Source: Lentinula raphanica (lineage: Eukaryota; Basidiomycota; Agaricomycetes; Agaricales; Omphalotaceae). Taken from it: a stretch of 64,000 nucleotides of DNA. The position numbers and the translations under genes were made by a program. The notes beneath the pieces were generated by a model, which made no database searches, had not been told where the DNA came from, and saw only the letters and a program-made list of their open reading frames with translations. Every line of letters starts with the position of its first letter. Within the stretch, counting starts at the first letter, position 1. The stretch lies in NCBI GenBank assembly GCA_027919835.1, contig JANVFP010000022.1, positions 930,001-994,000 on the forward strand. The letters run 5' to 3'. This document shows, one piece after another, positions 1 to 10,418 of the stretch.

Positions 1-102
1 AGTGAGTGTGGGGAACAGCACAGAGCCATTGACAACCAGTCCTGCTATGACCAGCTCCAGAAGCGTCGCAGAGAGAGTAGAAAGCGCTCTTCAAGGGCCT
101 AA
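1..102 (+). pseudogene. Gag C-terminus of Ngaro copy P1 (partial)
   Basis: Frame 1 reads the last 33 codons of the Ngaro gag, ending at the TAA at 100-102. It keeps the final Cys/His cluster (C-x2-C-x3-H-x7-C, first Cys outside the window) and the basic tail KRRRESRKRSSRA. The RT reading frame overlaps it in the +1 frame, as in M2 and M3. It is partial only because the window begins here. Confidence 0.8.
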
Positions 103-232
103 ATCTCTGGCTGGTACAAAGCATCCTCTGGACTCTTCCCAATCTACTTCAAATCCACGTTTTAGACGTGGCTATCTATGGTCTTCTTCTAGTGCATCTT
201 GTAACATCATTCCTCCCAGTATTACATCTACA

Positions 233-1013
233 ATGACTGCACCTCCTCTACCTTCACCTCCTGAACATCTTTTGAACAATCCTCAAATTCTTGCTACTTT
301 GCACTCTATGGCTAGTTATATCAAAGTTGAAACTGCCTTCAATGTGGATCGCTTAGAACTCCTCTTGTCCACTCATCCTAATCAGCCCTTTGTTGCTTCT
401 GTCATTCGCTCACTGAGAGAAGGATTCTGGCCCTTCTATGAAGCAGAGTGGGAAGAGGAATGCAAGCAGAAAGTAGAGAATTATGTCACTGAGGAAGTGG
501 ATATTGCTGCACTCAAAGCTCACAGAGATCAGGAGGTAGCTGCTGGGAGGTGGTCAGAAGCACTACCAGAAGATTTTGTACTATTACCTGGCATGAAAGT
601 TTCCCCTATGTTTGTAGTCTGGCAGAAGGGGAAAGCCAGAGTTGTCATGGACCAAACTGCATCAGGTCTCAATGATGGTATTCCTAGAGAGGAGGCCAAA
701 GTCAAATATGATGACATGCACACTTTTGGCCAGGTGCTCAATGATGTTATCAAAGAGCATCCTAATGAGGAGCTTGTGTTATTCAAGAGTGATGTAGCCA
801 AAGCTTTCCTCAATCTCCCTGCTCATCCTCTCTGGCAACTTTGTCAAGTTGTATCTGTTGAAGGAAGATTTCATATTGTCAGGAGATTAGTGTTTGGAAC
901 TAGAACCTCTCCTCGCTGTTGGTGCTCTGTATCAGCACTCCTTTGTTGGTTTGGGACTGAGAAGCTAGGAATCCCCAATCTACATGTCTACATGGATGAT
1001 TTCTTTGGATGGG
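233..1013 (+). pseudogene. Reverse transcriptase of Ngaro copy P1, N-terminal part, interrupted
   Basis: The RT of the YR retrotransposon copies element RNA into DNA. The frame is open from position 2, but I place the start at the ATG at 233 (MTAPPLPSP), after the end of gag. It contains the fingers/palm region, including VVMDQTASGLNDGIP, FKSDVAKAFLNLPAHP and the catalytic YMDDFFGW. At 1014 the insertion of M1 replaces the next codons, so about 26 unrelated residues follow before a stop. The rest, with RNase H, is at 8270-9214. This copy cannot make an RT as it stands. Confidence 0.88.
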
Positions 1014-1106
1014 CCTCTGCCTTTTGCACTCAGGTGGGACAGGAAGTAAGAGTTAGCCAACACTGGGCCAAAGCCCATAACATTCAGAGCGGATCATGGA
1101 GGGCTA
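1014..1106 (-). repeat. Split direct repeat B2 of M1
   Basis: This 93-bp terminal repeat matches B1 at about 2323-2415 and the ends of all other Ngaro copies. In element orientation it ends GAGTGCAAAAGGCAGAGG, next to the target DNA. Confidence 0.8.
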
Positions 1107-1196
1107 CATAATGGTACAGGATAGGTAAGGATGTAGCTACATACCACTACATATATACAAACAGTGAGAACATACATGATAGAAGGGAGAGGAGGG

Positions 1197-2322
1197 AGGG
1201 TGAAGGAAAAACAGGCAGATCAAGGTTAGATCTGTGTAGATAAGAGTTAGTACAATGTAGAGGCTTATCAGACATGATCAGAGCGCACTGAGACACCAAA
1301 AACCCAAGATCTAACAAAGGAATCAACTCCTAGAGTGTCTGATCACCTTAGATCTGTCTGGATGTGCTTTGATGTCTGTTCAGTGTCTTGATGATGAAAA
1401 ATGCGAAATTTCATACCAGATTCCTGTATCTGAGACACCTCTGGAAGGCCTATAGTCTGTACAGATGGAGGAATGTGCTGGATAGTGAAATCAGAGCTCA
1501 AATAGAGCAAGGGGACATGCAGGCAGCCTCACCCAGGTCAGAGATGGTGGGGGAAGGAAAGGAAGAATGGGAGATCAAAAACTGATGATGAAACTCGCTT
1601 TTACAGGCCTCTGCTCAGACCTCTGGCACCTGTAACAGCCACCATCAGGACCAGATCAACCCCATCATATATGCCTGATGCATGTGAAGATGGGACCATG
1701 TGCAGCTATCAGCTGATGATCCAAGCGCCCCATAAGCGCTGGAATGTCCGAAATATATCCAGAGACCCATGTGATGTGTCTAGGCATGGTCCAGAGTGAT
1801 CTAGAGACTCTGGGAGTGAAATAACACTCAAGTCCGCTTTTTGTGTTTTGAGTGTGCAACTCGAAATGATGATTGCGGGAGAACCAGTGAACCAAATGCC
1901 TTCAATTTGTTCTCATCCCGAAGAGGACATGGAGCCGCACATTTTCACTTAAGACACCTAAGGGATCCATCCAGAACTGCACAGTGTAGAGCGAAATGAA
2001 ATCAAAATCTCTATCAGAGATTCTGAGCACTTTGGTGAAAAAGTGTGCATAACTCCACACAGACTGGGTACATCACTAGGTCATAGTGGACAACTTGTAG
2101 GGGCAATAGAGCTCTGTATGCGTGCACAGTATAGTGGCAAGAGCTCTTGAGGGTGGCCAGCAATTAAGTGTATTCATGTACACATTAGGTATGATGAAGG
2201 TGAAGACCTTCATGTACATACCTGGTGTGATGAATAGTGCACTATAATTGCTGGGAGATGATCTGTTGTTTGCAGAGGCCTGCAGAAAGGCTCCCTACCC
2301 TTGGAATCCGCCTTCATGTCGA
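1197..2322 (-). repeat. Split direct repeat A2 of M1
   Basis: This ~1.1-kb repeat matches the 5' leader (A1) of the same element at about 7148-8269. It abuts B1 directly at 2322/2323, giving the B1-A2 junction expected for split direct repeats. The stretch between A2 and B2 (about 1107-1196) is unique and AT-rich, with no gene seen. Small ORFs in A are not conserved as proteins and are ignored. Confidence 0.8.
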
Positions 2323-2532
2323 CCTCTGCCTTTTGCACTCAGGTGGGACAGGAAGTAAGAGTTAGCCAACACTGGGCCAAAGCCCATAACATTCAGAGCG
2401 GATCATGGAGGGCTATAATTGCTATGAGATGTTGTTGAGGGGTGGATGGTGGTGAAAGAAAATGTGAATGAGACGCGAGGTAAATGGTTGTATATCAGAT
2501 TGGATGGTGTTACAATATACTATTGTACAGTG

Positions 2533-3538
2533 TCAAGATCTTTGGGCTTGTTTGAGTGAAGCTAGTTGTAGTTCTGCCCTTACTGTAGGATTGTCTCTGA
2601 TATATATTTTCCAAGCTGTAGAAGACCAACGTCCCAAGGCCATTATCACAGATTCTGAAAGACCAAGTCTGGCATAGAAGGTTGCACCACCAGCTCTAAG
2701 TGAATGTCCACCAAACTCCCTACCAACATAAGCAAAGAACCTAGATTCAAACCAGGATCTAGTGGGGAGTGTTCCATCTTCACAGAGGAACAATGCAGGC
2801 CTGGCTCCATGTAGTTTGTCTCTGATAGTACAGTATTCCTTTAGTAGAGACACAGGACTGGCCACTGCTTGATGACTTTGGAGAATATCTGTTCCATGGT
2901 AAAAAGGATCACTCTTGTGATAAGGCAAGTGGTAACCAGCTCTGCCATTCTCAAACTTGAGAGAGGCCCGCTTGATCACCTTACGCCAGTCACGCAGAGC
3001 TTGCTGATTAGGAACAGTAAGTTCACCAATGCGGTGACAGCCATAGAAGCCACAGCTCATGAGAGTTGCAAACAGAAGATCATCATAAGAGAGATGACGA
3101 GAGTCATAAAGAGTTGGATATGAGATATTTGAAGAGGAGGCTTCCTCTTGACTGGGTCAGCTCTAACTTTCTTGGACCTCTGATTGTAGCTTGAACCAGA
3201 GGATGAGCACGAGATTCATCAAAGTGAGGATAGAGTTGTTTGAGAAAGTGACGAGCACCAGAGAGATATTTGGGTCCAGAAGCAATGTGTCTGGATGAGT
3301 AGGCAATGTATCTGGAGAGTGTGGATGGAGTAGGATCCAGATCAAGTTTGTGTGAGGTGCAGAAGTGGATGTAATCTCTAGCACCTGTAGCATAGTTCTG
3401 TTTGGTAGACTTTTCAATGGCATGGGCTTGAAGGAATAACACCAAGTCATCTAACTTGTGCAAGTCCATTGGAGGGTGAGCAGAGTGCCCTTGTCTCTTT
3501 CTCTGCTCACCCATGGCCTCTAAAAGGACTCTCTCCAT
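2533..3538 (-). pseudogene. Tyrosine recombinase of M1, frameshifted
   Basis: This is the YR (integrase) that would insert the circular DNA form of the element. The start region at 3538 and the C-terminal half (3060-2533) align with the intact 335-residue YR of M2. Two single-base losses, near 3175 and near 3110, split the frame. The catalytic motifs survive in the C-terminal half: CHRIGEL, HSLRAGG and the Tyr in KIYIRDNP. Indels in short homopolymers could be sequencing error, so the broken state is only as good as the base calls. Confidence 0.8.
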
Positions 3539-5236
3539 CGCGCCGGCAGTAGCTCTCTTGGAGGCTCAAAAGTGCGGACGCGGTAGGAGGGGAACTGGAG
3601 CTTGAAGTCATCCAGTAGAGTCTAGATAGAAGGTCTGCCTTGATGTTATCCTTGCCAGGAATGTGACGAACTCTGATATCAATACCAGTCTTGAGAACTA
3701 TACCAGCAATAGCAGCAGGATGGAGTTGTGTGATGATTCTTTGACTGCAAGAGAGCTGAGAACTTGTACAGAATCCAGACTGTCTGAAAAGAAGAGAGCT
3801 CTCTTGGGTGGACTAGGTTTTGAAGCAATATGATGAAGTCCTGATAGAATAGCCATTAGCTCCCTAAAGAAGATGTCTACAATTGGGCTGCCAGGAGTAG
3901 GATGCACTTGATAGCAAAACCCATTACTGGCATAGACAAAGGAGAGGCCATATTGCTTGCATCAGTCCAACACACAAAATCTGCTTCACTGTCACTCCAT
4001 GCTTGGGCATCTACAAATCGTATCCCAATGGCAGACTTGAGCATGTCAGAGAACCAAGTCAGGTCTCTATGCACTTCACCATTGATAGGGATGTGACGAA
4101 ATTGGAGTGTCTTCCCACTCATTTTGCGATACATTTCAGTGAGAGCAGGCCTAGCCCAGGGAAGAACATTGAGTGACCAGTTTAGAGAACCTGTCAGATG
4201 CTGCCAGTCTCTGAGTGCAGCTTTACGGTTTGGGGATGAGAGGAATGTGTGGATGGCTTCAACAAGTCCATCAATGGATTCTTGAGTCAAAGAAATGGAA
4301 CCCTTCATGATGTCTGTCAAGAAGCCAATGATTAACAGCCAGACTCCCCAATCTTGCTTTCTGTCTTCATAGGGGCAGTCAATCATGTCCCAAAAGACTA
4401 GAAGCTGTACTTGTCTCTTGGGATACTTCTTGCCATGAAAGGTGATTAGATTCCTCTTGAAGTCCCAGCCAAAGAAATCATCCATGTAGACATGTAGATT
4501 AGGGATTCCTAGCTTTTCAGTCCCAAACCAGCATAGTAGTGCAGATACAGAGCACCAACAGCGAGGAGATGTTCTGTTCCAAAGACTAATCTCCTGACAA
4601 TATGAAATCTTCCTTCAACAGATACAACTTGACACAGTTGCCAAGAGGATGAGCAGGGAGATTGAGGAAAGCTTTAGCTACATCACTCTTGAATAGTACA
4701 AGCTCCTCATTAGGGTGCTCCTTGATAACATCATTGAGCACCTGGCCAAAAGTGTGCATGTCATCATATTTGACTTTGGCTTCTCTAGGAATACCATCAT
4801 TAAGACCTGATGCAGTTTGGTCCATGACAACTCTGGCTTTCCCCTTCTGCCAGACTACAAACATAGGGGAAACCTTCATGCCAGGTAAGAGTACAAAGTC
4901 TTCTGGTAGTGCTTCTGACCACCTCCCAGCAGCTACTTCCTGATCTCTGTGAGCTTTGAGTGCAGCAATGTCCACTTCTCAGTGACATAGTTCTCTACTT
5001 TCTGCTTGCATTCCTCTTCCCACTCTGCTTCATAGAAAGGCCAGAATCCTTCTCTCAGAGAGCGGATTACAGAAGCAACAAAGGGCTGATTGGGATGAGT
5101 GGATAAGAGGAGTTCCAAGCGATCCACATTGAAGGAGTTTCAACTTTGATATAACTAGACATAGAGTGCAAAGTGGCAAGAATTTGAGGATTGTTCAAAG
5201 ATGTTCAGGAGGTGAAGGTAGAGGAGGTGCAGTCAT
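3520..5236 (-). pseudogene. RT/RNase H of M1, multiply frameshifted
   Basis: This covers the same RT/RNase H gene as M2 (14744-16471), from the MTAPPLPSP start to the stop overlapping the YR start. The YMDD motif is present near 4485. The RNase H region is split by several single-base gains or losses (near 3955, 3710, 4580, 4790, 4975, 5270), so only short ORFs remain. It is the recent copy by nesting order, yet it carries more frameshifts than M2 or M3. Confidence 0.8.
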
Positions 5237-5364
5237 TGTAGATGTGATACTGGGAGGAATATATTACAAGATGAACTAGAAGAAGACCAAGATAGCCACG
5301 TCTAAAACGTGGATTTGAAGCAGATTGGGCAGAGTCCAGAGTATGCTTTGTACCAGCCAGAGAT

Positions 5365-7106
5365 TTAGGCCCTTGAAGAGCGCTTTCTACTCTCTCTGCG
5401 ACGCTTCTGGAGCTGGTCATAGCAGGACTGGTTGTCAATGGCTCTGTGCTGTTCCCCACACTCACTGCAGTAGCCATGCTTCCTGTTATTAGGACAGGGC
5501 TCTGAACACCTCTTCTCATTCCAAGGATACAAGGTGTGTCACGACGCTTTGAACTGGGAGAGGAAGAAGATGCACACCAGAAGGCCTCTTCTAGCAGATA
5601 ACAACTCTTTGAGCAGAAGAGTGTGGAAGCTCTCTGGATTGCCCAGATCAAATGGAGTGTTGGCAGCCTTCTGCCTAGCTTCTTTATCAACCCTGATAGC
5701 AATAGATGGATCATAAGGGGAAGATCTAAGTACTCCATGATTTGAGATTTGTATGTCTCCAGCTCAATTTTTCGATGTGGATAAACTTGAGCAATGGAGC
5801 AGTCCAAGCATCAAAAACTCGGAGCCACTGGACTCAGAAGTGACAGGAACAGACTTGAGTACTTGATCCTTACGAACCAGCTTGTACTCTGACCCAAAGT
5901 CTCTGCTATCATCATAAGTAGATGAGGAGAAGCTGACCAGTGCAGCATAGACTTTATCAAAGTCAACAAAGCGGTCCTTGACAATGAGGCGAAGCAGAGA
6001 GACAGGGAGAGGGTCAGAGAAAGGCTGAGCAGCCAAGAGTGATACAACAGGGTCCAGATTGCTCTCAACAGCAAAGAGATTCTTGAGCTCCCAAGTTTCT
6101 GCACATGAGCAGGAAGAGATGTAGGCCCTGACAATGGGCCAAGTGAGGAGCAGCTTCAAGAAGTGCAGCAGGAAGCATTGAAGCAGTAGCAGTAGGTTGT
6201 GAAGGAGAGGCAAGAAGCCTAGCCAAGGCATCTCTCCCAGCCTGTAGAATAGGCTCTGAATCTTGAGCAGAAGTGCCAGAGTCAAGCTGAGCTTGCTCAG
6301 CATCCAAGTCCTGAATCTGGCTTGCATGCTAGCCCAAGCAGCCTCATTGACAGCATCCTCATGAGAGACAGCAGTCTGATCTGCTGAAACAGCAGCCTCC
6401 TTCCCTTTGAGTTTGTCTCTCTTAAACTGATTGTCTCTCTCTGAATATCCATGATCTGAGACACATAGTCTTGGGATACAACAGGATCATTGGATGATAT
6501 ATCTCTAATAGCCCTAAAGGCTTCCATAGCATTGATTCCTCATTTCTGAACTGTTCAACAACTTCCTGCAGAGTCCTGGCTTGTTCACTGACTGCCTGAA
6601 ACTCCAGAGCTTGCTCAGGGTCATCAGAGAGCCTGGCAGCAAGGGAGGGAGGAGGTGACAAGTGGGGAGCAGCAGAGGAAGATGGAACATCAGAGGGATG
6701 AGGAGACACAGACCTGAAGTGGACATGAGCTCTACCCTGTTTAGAGGAGCTAGAAGGCCCATGGAGCGCTCAGGAAGCGAGCTAGAGGTGTTCTGAGAGT
6801 GAGAAGGCATGTTAGAGGACTTTTGAGAGGAAGGGAGCAACTTTGATCTGGCCTGATCTGGCCTGATCTGATCAGATAAGGGTTTGAGGCGAGTTTGTGC
6901 AGGATTGAGGGGCCTAGAGGCCTCAGAAACACTCTGATCTGCTCTGATCTTGGTGGATGAGGATTTGGGAGAGTTTGAGCAAGATCAAGGTGTCTGAAGG
7001 GCTTAGATGAGGCCTGATCAGCATGGATCTGGCTAGATTTGGACATGGAGGGTGTAGAAGCATGGATAGCAAGAGGATCTGGTGATTCAGAGCGATGGGG
7101 AGCCAT
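5365..7106 (-). pseudogene. Gag of M1, frameshifted
   Basis: It aligns end to end with the 585-residue gag of M2, from the ATG at 7106 to the TAA-equivalent at 5365. Single-base indels break it repeatedly (for example near 6540, 6300, 6100, 5820 and 5580). The Ser/Pro-rich N-terminus and the Cys/His cluster near the C-terminus can be recognised in separate frames. The upstream stretch 7107-8269 is the A1 repeat and holds no gene. Confidence 0.78.
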
Positions 7107-7147
7107 ACAGAGTGTTGAGATGAAGATGGTGCTCAGGAGAGCAGGAG

Positions 7148-8269
7148 GATGAAGGAAAAACAGGCAGATCAAGGTTAGATCTTGTAGATAAGAGTTAGTA
7201 CAATGTAGAGGCTTATCAGACATGATCAGAGCGCACTGAGACACCAAAAACCCAAGATCTAACAAAGGAATCAACTCCTAGAGTGTCTGATCACCTTAGA
7301 TCTGTCTGGATGTGCTTTGATGTCTGTTCAGTGTCTTGATGATGAAAAATGCGAAATTTCATACCAGATTCCTGTATCTGAGACACCTCTGGAAGGCCTA
7401 TAGTCTGTACAGATGGAGGAATGTGCTGGATAGTGAAATCAGAGCTCAAATAGAGCAAGGGGACATGCAGGCAGCCTCACCCAGGTCAGAGATGGTGGGG
7501 GAAGGAAAGGAAGAATGGGAGATCAAAAACTGATGATGAAACTCGCTTTTACAGGCCTCTGCTCAGACCTCTGGCACCTGTAACAGCCACCATCAGGACC
7601 AGATCAACCCCATCATAATATGCCTGATGCATGTGAAGATGGACCATGTGCAGCTATCAGCTGATGATCCAAGCGCCCCATAAGCGCTGGAAATGTCCGA
7701 AATATATCCAGAGACCCATGTGATGTGTCTAGGCATGGTCCAGAGTGATCTAGAGACTCTGGGAGTGAAATAACACTCAAGTCCGCTTTTTGTGTTTTGA
7801 GTGTGCAACTCGAAATGAGATTGCGGGAGAACCAGTGAACCAAATGCCTTCAGATTTGTTCTCATCCCGAAGAGGACATGGAGCCGCACATTTTCACTTA
7901 AGACACCTAAGGGATCCATCCAGAACTGCAGTGTAGAGCGAAATGGAAATCAAAACTCTATCAGAGATTCTGAGCACTTTGGTGAAAAAGTGTGCATAAC
8001 TCCACACAGACTGGGTACATCACTAGGTCATAGTGGACAACTTGTAGGGGCAATAGAGCTCTGTATGCGTGCACAGTATAGTGGCAAGAGCTCTTGAGGG
8101 TGGCCAGCAATTAAGTGTATTCATGTACACATTAGGTATGATGAAGGTGAAGACCTTCATGTACATACCTGGTGTGATGAATAGTGCACTATAATTGCTG
8201 GGAGATGATCTGTTGTTTGCAGAGGCCTGCAGAAAGGCTCCCTACCCTTGGAATCCGCCTTCATGTCGA
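7148..8269 (-). repeat. Split direct repeat A1 / 5' leader of M1
   Basis: This is the ~1.12-kb 5' terminal repeat of M1, nearly identical to A2 at 1197-2322. It starts TCGACATGAAGG at 8269 and leads into gag. It probably carries the promoter, but I see no convincing TATA element. Confidence 0.8.
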
Positions 8270-9214
8270 ACTTCAAGAGGAATCTGATCACATTTCATGG
8301 CAAGAAGTATCCCAAGAGACAAGTACAGCTTCTAGTCTTTTGGGACATGATCGACTGCCCCTATGAAGACAGAAAACAAGACTGGGGAGTCTGGCTCTTA
8401 ATCATTGGCTTCTTGACAGATATCATGAAAGGGTCCATCTCTTTGACCCAAGAGTCCATTGATGGACTTGTGAAGCCATCCACACATTCCTCTCATCTCC
8501 TAATCATAAAGCTGCGCTCAGAGACTGGCAGCACCTCACAGGTTCTTTGAACTGGTCACTTAATGTTCTTCCATGGGCCAGGCCTGCTCTCACTGAAATG
8601 TATCGCAAAATGAGTGGCAAGACACTTCAATTTCGTCACATCCCTATCAATGGTGAAGTGCATAGAGACCTGACTTGGTTCTCTGACATGCTCAAGTCTG
8701 CCATTGGGATACGATTTGTAGATGCCCAAGCATGGAGTGACAGTGAAGCAGACTTTGTGTGCTGGACTGATGCAAGCAACATAGGTCTCTCCTTTGTCTA
8801 TGCTAGCAATGGGTTTTGCTATCAAGTGCATCCAACTCCTGGCAGCCCAATTGTTGATATCTTCTTCAGAGAGCTACTAGCTATTCTATCTGGCCTACAT
8901 CACATTGCTTCCAAACCTAGTCCACCCAAGAGAGCTCTATTTTCTCTGATAGTTTGGACTCTGTTCAAGTGCTGAGCTCTCTTGCAGTCAAAGAATCATC
9001 ACACAACTCCATCCTTCTTGCTATTGCTGGTATAGTTCTCAAGACTGGTATTGACATCAGAGTTCGTCATATTCCTGGCAAGGATAACATCAAGGCAGAT
9101 CTTCTATCTAGGCTTTTACTGGATGACTTCAAGCTCCAGTTTCCCTCCTACCGCGTCCACACTTTTGAGCCTCCAAGAGAGCTACTGCCGGCGCGATGGA
9201 GAGAGTCCTTTTAG
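8270..9214 (+). pseudogene. RT C-terminus and RNase H of Ngaro copy P1
   Basis: This resumes the P1 RT exactly where 1013 stops (DFKRNLITFHGKKYPKRQ) and runs through the RT thumb and RNase H. RNase H motifs are visible: WTDASNIG, FRELLAIL and KADLLSRL. The frame is broken by single-base losses near 8470 (before KPSTHSS) and near 8940, so it is split over three ORFs. The stop at 9212-9214 overlaps the YR start by 19 nt, as in M2 and M3. Confidence 0.85.
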
Positions 9215-10206
9215 AGGCCATGGGTGAGCAGAGGAAGAGACAAGGGCGCTCTGCTCACCCTCCTATGGACTTGAACAAGCTAGATGACTTGGTGTTATTC
9301 CTTCAAGCCCATGCCATTGAAAAGTCTACTAAACAGAACTATACTACAGGTGCTAGGGATTACATCCACTTCTGCACCTCACACAAGCTTGATCTGGATC
9401 CTACTCCATCCACACTCTCCAGATACATTGCCTACACATCCAGACACATTGCCTCTGGACCCAAATATCTCTCTGGTGCTCGACACTTTCTCAAACTTGA
9501 ACTGTATCCTCACTTTGATGAATCTCGTGCTCATCCTCTGGTTCAAGCTACAATCAGAGGCTCCAAGAAAGTTAGAGCTGATCCAGTCAAGAGGAAGCCT
9601 CCTCTTCAAATATCTCATATCCAACTCTTCTATGACTCTCGTCATCTCTCCTATGATGATCTTCTGTTTGCAACTCTCATGAGCTGTGGCTTCTATGGCT
9701 GTCATCGCATTGGTGAACTCACTGTTCCTAATCAGCATGATCTGCGTGACTGGCGTAAGGTGATCAAGCGGGCCTCTCTCAAGTTTGAGAATGGCAGAGC
9801 TGGTTACCACTTGCCTTATCACAAGAGTGATCCTTTTTACCATGGAACAGATATTCTCCAAAGTCATCAAGCAGTGGCTAGTCCAGTGTCTCTCCTCAGG
9901 GAATACTGTACTATCAGGGACAAACTACATGGAGCCAGGCCTGCATTGTTCCTCTGTGAAGATGGAACACTCCCCACTAGATCCTGGTTTGAATCTAGGT
10001 TCTTTGCTTATGTTGGTAGGGAGTTTGGTGGACATTCACTTAGAGCTGGTGGTGCAACCTTTTATGCCAGACTTGGTCTTTCTGAATCTGTGATTATGGC
10101 TTTAGGACGTTGGTCTTCTACAGCTTGGAAAATATATATCAGAGACAATCCTACAGTAAGGGCAGAACTACAACTAGCTTCACTCAAACAAGCCCAAAGA
10201 TCTTGA
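9196..10206 (+). CDS. Tyrosine recombinase (YR) of Ngaro copy P1
   Basis: This is a 336-residue open recombinase of the phage-integrase fold. Such enzymes insert the circular DNA of the element by strand exchange through a Tyr-DNA link. The tetrad is complete: Arg in CHRIGEL (about 171), His and Arg in HSLRAGG (about 280 and 283), and Tyr in KIYIRDNP (about 314). It differs from the M2 enzyme by one extra residue (FLKLELYPHF). The ATG lies inside the end of the RT frame, and its second to sixth codons overlap the RT stop. This suggests stop-restart or leaky translation. The P1 RT is broken, so this enzyme could act only in trans. Confidence 0.92.
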   Translation: MERVLLEAMGEQRKRQGRSAHPPMDLNKLDDLVLFLQAHAIEKSTKQNYTTGARDYIHFCTSHKLDLDPTPSTLSRYIAYTSRHIASGPKYLSGARHFLKLELYPHFDESRAHPLVQATIRGSKKVRADPVKRKPPLQISHIQLFYDSRHLSYDDLLFATLMSCGFYGCHRIGELTVPNQHDLRDWRKVIKRASLKFENGRAGYHLPYHKSDPFYHGTDILQSHQAVASPVSLLREYCTIRDKLHGARPALFLCEDGTLPTRSWFESRFFAYVGREFGGHSLRAGGATFYARLGLSESVIMALGRWSSTAWKIYIRDNPTVRAELQLASLKQAQRS

Positions 10207-10325
10207 CACTGTATCCCTGTACTATTGTAACACCATCCAATCTGATATACAACCATTTAACTCGCGTCTCATTCACATTTTCTCTCACCACCATCCACCC
10301 CTCAACAACATCTCATAGCAATCTA

Positions 10326-10418
10326 TAGCCCTCCATGATCCGCTCTGAATGTTATGGGCTTTGGCCCAGTGTTGGCTAACTCTTACTTCCTGTCCCACCT
10401 GAGTGCAAAAGGCAGAGG
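10326..10418 (+). repeat. Split direct repeat B1 of P1
   Basis: This 93-bp repeat follows the P1 YR and its ~120-nt 3' flank. It ends GGCAGAGG at 10418 and passes directly into TCGACATG of A2. It matches the B2 end at 11640-11732. Confidence 0.8.

Larger units (their letters stand above)
1..1013 (+). mobile_element. Ngaro-like retrotransposon copy P1, left part
   Basis: This is a plus-strand copy of the Ngaro/DIRS-type retrotransposon whose start lies outside the window. It holds the end of gag and the first two thirds of the RT, then breaks just after the YMDDFFGW motif where copy M1 has inserted. The same copy resumes at 8270 with the next RT codons and runs to 11732. Joining the sense of 1013 and 8270 matches the uninterrupted RT of M2 and M3, so this is one split element. 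Confidence 0.9.
1014..8269 (-). mobile_element. Ngaro-like retrotransposon copy M1, full length (7,256 bp)
   Basis: M1 is a complete minus-strand element inserted into the RT of P1. In element orientation it reads A1 (about 8269-7148), gag, RT/RNase H, YR, B1 (about 2415-2323), A2 (about 2322-1197), a short unique stretch, and B2 (about 1106-1014). The outer ends are TCGACATGAAGG and GGCAGAGG. P1 flanks read GGATGGG and ACTTCAAG, which join exactly into the unbroken RT, so no target bases were duplicated. All three genes carry single-base indels relative to M2, so M1 is not autonomous as read. Confidence 0.9.

Noticed and set aside
1388..1585. A 65-residue ORF found again in almost every A repeat (MMMKNAKFHTRF...)
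   Set aside because: It runs antisense in a non-coding leader, has no family motifs, and its recurrence is explained by repeat copies; start and end shift with small indels.
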